Shown here piece after piece: positions 58,520 through 64,000 of a stretch of 64,000 bases of DNA. The notes under the pieces were generated by a model. The model searched no databases. It was not told where the DNA came from and saw only the letters and a program-made list of their open reading frames with translations. Position numbers and translations under genes: made by a program. Origin of the DNA: Solwaraspora sp. WMMD791 (GTDB lineage: Bacteria; Actinomycetota; Actinomycetes; Mycobacteriales; Micromonosporaceae); contig NZ_CP120737.1 of assembly GCF_029581195.1 (NCBI RefSeq), forward strand, positions 5,061,001 to 5,125,000. The letters are read 5' to 3'. The first letter of the stretch is position 1. Each line of letters begins with the position of its first letter.

Positions 58520-60183
58520 AGCCGGTCCAGCGCGGCGCGCAACGGATCGAGGCCCAGCACCCCGAGATCGAGCGCGGACCGGTGGAACTCCTTCAGGTCG
58601 AATGCCGCACCCTTGCGGGCCTGGGCGTCCGCCCGCGCCTGCAGCCAGATCCGCTCCCCGACCTTGTACGCCGGTGCCTGCCCCGGCCATCCCAGGTAGC
58701 GGTCCAACTCGAAGCGCAGGATCTCGTCCGGCACCCGGCAGTGCGCCCGGAGGAACTCCCAGCCCAGGGCGGGCGTCCACCGCTCACCCGGATGGAAGTT
58801 GAACGAGTTCGGCGGGATGGTCAGCTCCAGGTGCATGCCGATGTCGACGATCACCCGGGCGGCCCGCAACGCCTGCCCGTCGAGCATCCCGAGCCGGTCA
58901 CCGGGGTCGGCCAGGTACCCCAGTTCGTCCATCAACCGCTCGGCGTACAGCGCCCAGCCTTCGCCGTGCCCGGAGCACCAGGAAAGTAGCCGCTGCCAGC
59001 GGTTGAGCCGGTCGGCCCGGACCTGGGTCTGGCCGATCTGCAGGTGATGGCCGGGGACACCCTCGTGGTAGACGGTGGTGACCTCGCGCCAGGTCGAGAA
59101 CTCGGTGAGCCCCTGCGGCACCGCCCACCACATCCGGCCCGGCCGGGAGAAGTCCTCGCTGGGCCCGGTGTAGTAGATGCTGCCGTCGCTGGTGGGTGCC
59201 AGGCAGCACTCGATCCGCCGGACCTGCTCCGGGATGTCGAAATGGGTGCCGTGCAGTTCCGTGATCGCCGTGTCGGCCAGCGCCTGCATCCAGTCGCGGA
59301 ACGCCTCGCCGCCGGCGATGGTGCGGGCCGGGTCCGCGTCGAGCAGCCGCACCGCGTCGTCGACCCGGGCGCCGTGCCCGGCGATCTCGGCCGCCGTGCG
59401 GCGCATCTCCTGCTCGATACGGTCCAGCTCGAAGAAACCCCAGGCGTACGTCTCGGCCAGGTCGATACGCGCGCCGAGGAAGTACTGGGAGGCCAGCTCG
59501 TAGCGGTCCCGGCCGGCCGCCTCGGTCTCGCGCCCGTGCGGGGCCAGTTCGGTACGCAGGAAGTGGCCGAACCCGATCGTCGCGGCGGTGGCGGCCGACG
59601 CGGCCCGGCGCAGGTCGGCGGTGAGGCTCTCCGGCGCGGCCAGCCGGGCCACCAGGCTGTGGAAGAAGTCGTCGGCCTGTGGATCGGTCCAGACGTCGCA
59701 CTGGTCGGCGACCTTGAGCATCTGCGCCCGGGGCGCGGCGTGCCCGGCGGCTGCGGCGTCGAGCAGCGTCACCCGCAGCTGCTCCAGAGCCTGCGGGTAG
59801 CGGTCCAGCCGGGCGGCGATGTTCGCCACCGCCTCGGTGCCGTCGGTCGGCATCAGGTCGAACGCCTGGCGCAGGTGGTGCAGCCCGCTGGTGATGACGC
59901 TCAGCTCACTGGTCTCCTCGCCCGCGTCGTAGCGGGCCAGCTCCAACCCGAGCCGTTCGGTCATGGCGTCGCGGGCGACCCGTTCCGTCTCGGTCTGCGG
60001 GTCGGCGACGTCGAGCTCCCGCAGCGTGTCACGGATCAACGCCGCCCGCTGCGCGTACCCGTCGGGCGACAGGTCGTCGAGCTGGTCGTCGTGGCCGGCG
60101 ATCCCGGCGTAGGTGGCACCGACCGGGTTCAGCCGCGCCCACTGATCGACATAGCGGTCGCTGATGTCATCCACACGTCCCAT
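58516..60183 (-). CDS. DUF885 family protein, putative zinc metallopeptidase
   Basis: The 555-residue protein carries the zinc-peptidase-like motif VYHEGVPGHHLQIGQTQ in the second half, with a downstream Glu in LSWCSGHGEGWALYAERLMDELG, and the DUF885 ends FDLMPTDGTEAVANIAARL and WPGQAPAYKVGERIWLQAR. There is no signal peptide, so it is cytoplasmic. Substrates of the family are little known; peptidase activity is inferred from the motif. Confidence 0.88.
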   Translation of the reverse strand: MGRVDDISDRYVDQWARLNPVGATYAGIAGHDDQLDDLSPDGYAQRAALIRDTLRELDVADPQTETERVARDAMTERLGLELARYDAGEETSELSVITSGLHHLRQAFDLMPTDGTEAVANIAARLDRYPQALEQLRVTLLDAAAAGHAAPRAQMLKVADQCDVWTDPQADDFFHSLVARLAAPESLTADLRRAASAATAATIGFGHFLRTELAPHGRETEAAGRDRYELASQYFLGARIDLAETYAWGFFELDRIEQEMRRTAAEIAGHGARVDDAVRLLDADPARTIAGGEAFRDWMQALADTAITELHGTHFDIPEQVRRIECCLAPTSDGSIYYTGPSEDFSRPGRMWWAVPQGLTEFSTWREVTTVYHEGVPGHHLQIGQTQVRADRLNRWQRLLSWCSGHGEGWALYAERLMDELGYLADPGDRLGMLDGQALRAARVIVDIGMHLELTIPPNSFNFHPGERWTPALGWEFLRAHCRVPDEILRFELDRYLGWPGQAPAYKVGERIWLQARADAQARKGAAFDLKEFHRSALDLGVLGLDPLRAALDRL

Positions 60184-60215
60184 GGTGGGAGACCCTACGT
60201 GGCCGGTGGTCGCCG

Positions 60216-61364
60216 GTGTCGTACCCGCAGGGCAGAGTGTCAGGGGTGCAGACCCCCATCGGCCCTGACCTGGGCGGAGCCGGCCCCCGGCCGGCCCGCT
60301 GGCTACCCGGGTTCGTCCTGCTCGCGGTCGTCTGGGGATCCAGCTTCCTGTTCATCAAGGTCGGCGTGGCCGAGCTGCATCCGCTGTACGTGACCCTGGG
60401 CCGGGTCGCCGCCGGCGCGGCGACGCTGCTGGTCGTGCTGGTGGTCACCGGTGACCGGTTGCCCCGCGACCTGCGGCTGTGGCTGCACCTGACGGTCGTC
60501 GCGGCGGTCGGCGTCGCACTGCCGTTCACCCTGTTCGGGTACGGCGAGCAGCGGATCCCGTCGTTGCTCGCCGGCATCTGGAACGCCACCACACCGCTGA
60601 TCGTGCTGCCGTTCGCGGTGCTGGTGTTCCGTACCGAGCGGTTGACCGTCCGTCGGCTGGCCGGCACCGCGCTGGGTTTCGTCGGGGTCCTGGTGGTGCT
60701 CGGTGTCTGGCAGGGGGTGGGTGGTGCGCAGCTCACCGGGCAGCTGATGTGTCTCGGCGCGGCGGCCTGCTACGGCTTCGCCATCCCGTACCAGAAGCGG
60801 TTCGTCGCCGGTCGGCCCGAGACCGGTGTCGCGCTGACCGCCGCGCAGTTGCTGCTCGCCACCGTTCAGCTGATGGTCGTCGCCCCGTTGGTGGCCGGCG
60901 CCCCACCCGCGCCGACGCAGCTGTCCCCGCAGGTCGTCGGGAGCGTGCTGGTGCTCGGCGCGCTCGGCACCGGGGTGGCGTTCGTGATCAACATGCGCAA
61001 CATCCGCCTGGTCGGGGCGAGTACGGCGGCCACCGTCACCTACCTGGTCCCGCTGGTCGCGGTGGCGGTGGGCGTGCTGGTCCTCGACGAGCGGCTGACC
61101 TGGCACCAGCCGGTCGGCGCGATGGTCGTCCTGGCCGGGGTGGCGCTGGCCCAGGGTGCCCGGCCGCGTCTGCTCTCAGGCGGCCGCCGGCTGATGTCCG
61201 GCGGTCCAGTCGAGCAGCCGGCGCACCGGCCAGGTGTTGACGACCCGGTCGGGCTCGACTCCGCAGAGCACCGCCCGGGCGCAGCCGAACCGTTGCCAGT
61301 CGAGCTGCCCGGGAGCGTGCGCGTCGGTGTTGACGGCGAACAGGCAACCGGTCTCCACCGCTAG
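60216..61364 (+). CDS. EamA/DMT-superfamily transporter
   Basis: The protein has ten hydrophobic helices and both EamA repeats: GFVLLAVVWGSSFLFIKVGV early, and ATVTYLVPLVAVAVGVLVLD followed by ERLTWHQPVGAMVVLAGVAL at the end. DMT transporters export metabolites or amino acids. The last ~60 residues (after ARPRLLSGG) are not family-like and lie antisense to the PHP gene, an unusual 189-base overlap. The GTG at 60216 is tentative; GTG codons at 60237 and 60246 are alternatives. Confidence 0.82.
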   Translation: MSYPQGRVSGVQTPIGPDLGGAGPRPARWLPGFVLLAVVWGSSFLFIKVGVAELHPLYVTLGRVAAGAATLLVVLVVTGDRLPRDLRLWLHLTVVAAVGVALPFTLFGYGEQRIPSLLAGIWNATTPLIVLPFAVLVFRTERLTVRRLAGTALGFVGVLVVLGVWQGVGGAQLTGQLMCLGAAACYGFAIPYQKRFVAGRPETGVALTAAQLLLATVQLMVVAPLVAGAPPAPTQLSPQVVGSVLVLGALGTGVAFVINMRNIRLVGASTAATVTYLVPLVAVAVGVLVLDERLTWHQPVGAMVVLAGVALAQGARPRLLSGGRRLMSGGPVEQPAHRPGVDDPVGLDSAEHRPGAAEPLPVELPGSVRVGVDGEQATGLHR

Positions 61365-62261
61365 CCGGATCAGCCGTTTCGGCGGGTCCTGCCGCTCCGG
61401 CCGGGAGTTGATCTCCACTGCCTTGCCGTGCTCGGCGCAGGCGGCGAAGACCGCCGCCGCGTCGAAGTCGCTCGGCGGCCGTGACCGGGCCCGGTGCCCC
61501 CGGTCGCCGGGTCCGGTCACCCCGGCCGGCCGGTCGGTGACCATCCGGCCGGTGCAGTGGCCGAGGATGTCCAGCCGGGGGTTGGCCACCGCCGCCAGCA
61601 TCCGCCGGGTCATTCGCGCCCGGTCGTCGCGCAGGTTCGCGTGCACCGAGCCGACCACCACGTCCAGCTGGTCGAGCAGTTCGTCGGACTGGTCGAGGGA
61701 ACCGTCCGGCAGGATGTCGACCTCGATCCCGGTGAGGATCCGGAATCCGGCCGGCAGCGCCGCGTTCACCGCCGCGACGTGGTCGAGTTGGCGGCGCAGC
61801 CGCGCGGCCGTCAGGCCCCGGGCGACGGTCAGCCGGGGGGAGTGGTCGGTCAGCGCCAGGTACTCGTGGCCGAGTTCGACCGCGGCCAACGCCATCTCCT
61901 CGATCGGCGAGCCCCCGTCGGACCAGTCCGAATGGGTGTGGCAGTCGCCGCGCAGCGCGGCCCGCAGCGCGCTCGCCGCCGCGTCCAGGTCGGTGCCCTC
62001 GGTGGCCAGCAGCCGCCGCAGGTAGACCGGCTCCTCACCGGCCAGCGACTCGGCGACGCAGCGGGCCGTGACCTCACCGACCCCGGCCAGCTCGGTCAGG
62101 GTGCCGGCGGCGGCCCGGTCGGCGACCTCGTCGGCGCCCAGGGCGGCGAGCGCACCGGCGGCGGAGCGGAACGCCCGTACCCGGTAGGTGGCCTCGTTGG
62201 CGCGTTCCAGCAGGAACGCGATGCGACGCAGGTCGGCGACCGGGTCCCGGGCAGTGCTCAC
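61176..62261 (-). CDS. PHP-domain phosphoesterase with helix-hairpin-helix N-terminus (PolX C-terminal-like)
   Basis: The 361-residue protein begins with a DNA-polymerase-beta-like 8-kDa/HhH part (LERANEATYRVRAFRSAAGA, LTELAGVGEVTARCVAESL). The PHP metal-binding set follows: DCHTHSDWSDGGSP, LALTDHSPRL, TGIEVDILPDGS, VVGSVHANLR, DILGHCTGR, AVEINSRPERQDPP and VNTDAHAPGQL. Bacterial PolX enzymes join such a PHP nuclease to a polymerase palm; the palm is absent here, so this is a stand-alone phosphoesterase/nuclease. GTG start behind AGGGTGG. Confidence 0.87.
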   Translation of the reverse strand: MSTARDPVADLRRIAFLLERANEATYRVRAFRSAAGALAALGADEVADRAAAGTLTELAGVGEVTARCVAESLAGEEPVYLRRLLATEGTDLDAAASALRAALRGDCHTHSDWSDGGSPIEEMALAAVELGHEYLALTDHSPRLTVARGLTAARLRRQLDHVAAVNAALPAGFRILTGIEVDILPDGSLDQSDELLDQLDVVVGSVHANLRDDRARMTRRMLAAVANPRLDILGHCTGRMVTDRPAGVTGPGDRGHRARSRPPSDFDAAAVFAACAEHGKAVEINSRPERQDPPKRLIRLAVETGCLFAVNTDAHAPGQLDWQRFGCARAVLCGVEPDRVVNTWPVRRLLDWTAGHQPAAA

Positions 62262-62379
62262 ACCGGCCACCCTAGGCGGTACGGACCGACCGTGCGCGGC
62301 GAACCCGGCGGGTGTCCGCCGGGCTACCCACGGTCGAATCTGCGGGTGCCCACAGCGCGGCGGCGATAGGGTCGACGGC

Positions 62380-63369
62380 ATGCGGACCATCGACTGGGTC
62401 GGCGACGCCGTCGAGATCATCGACCAGACCGCGTTGCCGGACAACACCATCGTCCGGCGACTATCCACGGTGGATGAAGTGATCGAGGCGATCCGGTCGT
62501 TGGCGGTACGGGGCGCGCCGGCGATCGGTGTGGCCGGCGCGCTCGGTGTGGCGCTCGCCGCCCGGCTGCACGCCGACGCGTCGGAGGACCTCGCCGACGC
62601 CGTCGCCCGGCTTCGGTCGGCCCGGCCCACCGCGGTCAATCTGGCCCGGGGCGTCGACCGGGCGGCAGCCCGGATCCCCGACGGCCGCGACGCCGTGCTG
62701 GCCGAGGCGACCGCGCTGATGGCCGAGGAGGAGGCAGCCTCGGCCGCGATGGCCCGCGCCGGTGCCGACCTGCTCGGCGAGCTCTGCGGTGACCGACCCC
62801 GACTGCTGACCCACTGCAACACCGGGGCGCTGGCGACCGTGGTCGGTGGCACCGCCCTCGGGGTCGTCACCGAACTGCACCGACGGGGTGCGCTCGGCGC
62901 GGTCGTCGCCAGCGAGACCCGACCGTTGCTGCAGGGCGCCCGGCTGACCGCGTGGGAGCTGGGCCGGGCCGGGGTCGACTTCCGGGTGGCGGTCGACGGG
63001 GCCGGCCCGTTCCTGATGGCCCGGGGGCTGATCGACGCGGTGATCGTCGGCGCCGACCGGATCTGCGCCAACGGCGACACGATCAACAAGATCGGTACGT
63101 ACGCGCACGCGCTCGGTGCCCGCCGGGCCGGACTGCCCTTCATCGTGGTCGCACCCGAGTCCACGGTGGATGTCGCGACCGCGACCGGGGCGGAGGTGGA
63201 GATCGAGGACCGGGGCTCGGCCGAGGTCGTCGGCTTCGCCACGGCCCGGACCACCCCGCCCGGCACCGAGGCGGTCAACCCCGCGTTCGACGTGACCCCG
63301 GCCGACCTGGTCACCGCCATCGTCACCGACCAGCGGGTGATCCGGCTGGATCGCGGCGAGCGGATCTGA
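62380..63369 (+). CDS. mtnA: S-methyl-5-thioribose-1-phosphate isomerase
   Basis: MtnA converts methylthioribose-1-phosphate to methylthioribulose-1-phosphate in methionine salvage. The 329-residue protein has the family motifs IRSLAVRGAPAIGVAGALG, LLTHCNTGALATVVGGTALG (catalytic Cys), VASETRPLLQGARLTAWELG, VIVGADRICANGDTINKIGT (catalytic Asp) and VNPAFDVTPADLVTAIVTD. No other salvage gene is adjacent. The ATG starts exactly at the family N-terminus. It diverges from the PHP gene. Confidence 0.95.
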   Translation: MRTIDWVGDAVEIIDQTALPDNTIVRRLSTVDEVIEAIRSLAVRGAPAIGVAGALGVALAARLHADASEDLADAVARLRSARPTAVNLARGVDRAAARIPDGRDAVLAEATALMAEEEAASAAMARAGADLLGELCGDRPRLLTHCNTGALATVVGGTALGVVTELHRRGALGAVVASETRPLLQGARLTAWELGRAGVDFRVAVDGAGPFLMARGLIDAVIVGADRICANGDTINKIGTYAHALGARRAGLPFIVVAPESTVDVATATGAEVEIEDRGSAEVVGFATARTTPPGTEAVNPAFDVTPADLVTAIVTDQRVIRLDRGERI

Positions 63370-63462
63370 CCGCGCCGCACCCGCCCACCCGGACAGGCGC
63401 GTCGGTCCGCCTGCCCGACAGCGCTCAGAGGCAGGTCCGCGGCGGTCGGGGCGGTCGGCTCG

Positions 63463-64000
63463 TCAGTCCGCCGGCTCGGCCGGCGCCGGCCGGACCGCGG
63501 TCACCGTACGGCGGTCTGCGGCGACCGCGCTCACCCAACCGCCGGCGCGACCCAGCCGCAGCAGGGCGTCCGGCTGAGCCGGCAGCTCCAACGGACGCCC
63601 CGGGGTCGGCGGCCAGTCGGTGCGCGCCGCGTTGCCCGTAGACAGCCACGGCACCAGCGCCGGGATCGGCTCGGCGGCGTCCAACGCCGCCCGCGCCACC
63701 GACAACGCCGCCAGCACCTCGTCCAACGCCGACCGGACGGCCGCCGCGTTGCCACCGCACATCGCCGCGACCAGCTCGGGGCGGCTGGCGGCGACCCGGG
63801 TGCCGTCGCGGAAGGAACCCGCCGCCAGCGACCAGGCCAGCGGGTCGGTCACGGCGGTGGCGGCCAGCGCCGAGGCCAGCAGATGCGGTACGTGACTGAT
63901 GGCGGCGACCGCCCGGTCGTGCTCACCTGCGGTGGCCGGCACGACCCGGGCGCCGAGCCCGGTGACCGCCGCCGCGACGGTCAACCAGTCGTCGATCGCG
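63463..64000 (-). CDS. tyrA: Prephenate dehydrogenase, C-terminal part
   Basis: The frame enters from the right edge and encodes the C-terminal helical domain of TyrA: GLGARVVPATAGEHDRAVAA then ISHVPHLLASALA (the ISHxPH motif contacts prephenate), and LAAGSFRDGTRVAASRPELV with the typical SFRDxTRVA. TyrA makes 4-hydroxyphenylpyruvate on the way to tyrosine. The last ~40 residues carry a tail that aligns less clearly. The NAD-binding N-terminus lies outside the window; the TTG at 63984 is internal. Confidence 0.9.
   Translation of the reverse strand, partial: AIDDWLTVAAAVTGLGARVVPATAGEHDRAVAAISHVPHLLASALAATAVTDPLAWSLAAGSFRDGTRVAASRPELVAAMCGGNAAAVRSALDEVLAALSVARAALDAAEPIPALVPWLSTGNAARTDWPPTPGRPLELPAQPDALLRLGRAGGWVSAVAADRRTVTAVRPAPAEPAD

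Noticed and set aside
61176-63380. The 734-codon version of the PHP gene extending across mtnA
   Set aside because: The N-terminal 370 residues are antisense to mtnA and Ser/Ala/Thr-rich; the HhH domain and a ribosome site support the GTG at 62261.

Overview
This 64 kb window comes from a high-GC actinomycete chromosome. GTG and TTG starts are common, many neighbouring genes overlap by four bases, and the window holds DUF397/XRE-DUF5753 pairs, DUF5995, Bcr/CflA and PhoX genes and several actinobacterial insertion sequences. The gene set looks like Micromonosporaceae (Micromonospora and relatives). That family assignment is an inference from gene content, because no rRNA gene is present.

Bases 1-16.6 kb carry the right-hand part of a phenazine biosynthetic gene cluster. 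The core genes are phzE (its 3' part enters at the left edge), phzF, phzG, phzB and phzC. phzD is not in the window. Between phzG and phzB sits an unusual cassette: a WrbA-like flavoprotein, a free-standing adenylation enzyme with a threonine-like pocket, a free-standing carrier protein, a KAS III-like protein whose catalytic His and Asn appear exchanged, a LuxE/EhpF-like acyl-activating enzyme, a LuxC/EhpG-like acyl reductase, and an orphan N-methyltransferase that looks cut out of an NRPS adenylation domain. A second methyltransferase, a glyoxalase-fold (EhpR-like) protein, a 14-TM exporter and a covalent-flavin oxidase follow. My model is a griseoluteic-acid-type hydroxymethyl phenazine made through LuxE/LuxC reduction. 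An amino acid, possibly N-methylated while on the carrier protein, would then be attached to it. This is the best candidate in the window for an undescribed system.

Bases 16.6-26 kb are a scar zone. It holds a decayed O-methyltransferase, IS5 and IS256 remnants, a regulator stump, a ~270 bp direct repeat bracketing an intact aldehyde dehydrogenase, a three-gene membrane/secreted-protein operon of unknown role, an intact ISL3 element and an intact IS5-type element. Genes for tRNA-Arg(ACG) and tRNA-Ser(GCT) follow at 26.1-26.3 kb.

Bases 26.4-47.9 kb are mixed accessory and regulatory genes: a Bcr/CflA exporter, a solo TnpB (IS1341-type), a secreted trypsin-like protease, a class III cyclase divergent from a 1033-residue LuxR-type regulator, DUF5995, an HxlR regulator divergent from a QorB-like reductase with a palindromic operator, and a reverse-strand run of glycosyltransferase, receiver-TrxR fusion, cNMP-domain histidine kinase, Nudix and Dam-type methylase. 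A small locus with a PRMT-like methyltransferase, a PHBH-type hydroxylase and an unrecognised protein comes next, and then a DUF397/XRE pair.

Bases 48-64 kb look like more ordinary chromosome. PhoX and a 1462-residue secreted nuclease/5'-nucleotidase diverge from a region with a possible PHO box. They are followed by DoxX, a STAS protein and an anti-sigma-like kinase, an 18-cysteine copper-storage-type protein, a flippase-like protein, a DUF885 peptidase, an EamA transporter, a PHP-domain protein, mtnA, and the C-terminal half of prephenate dehydrogenase running off the right edge.
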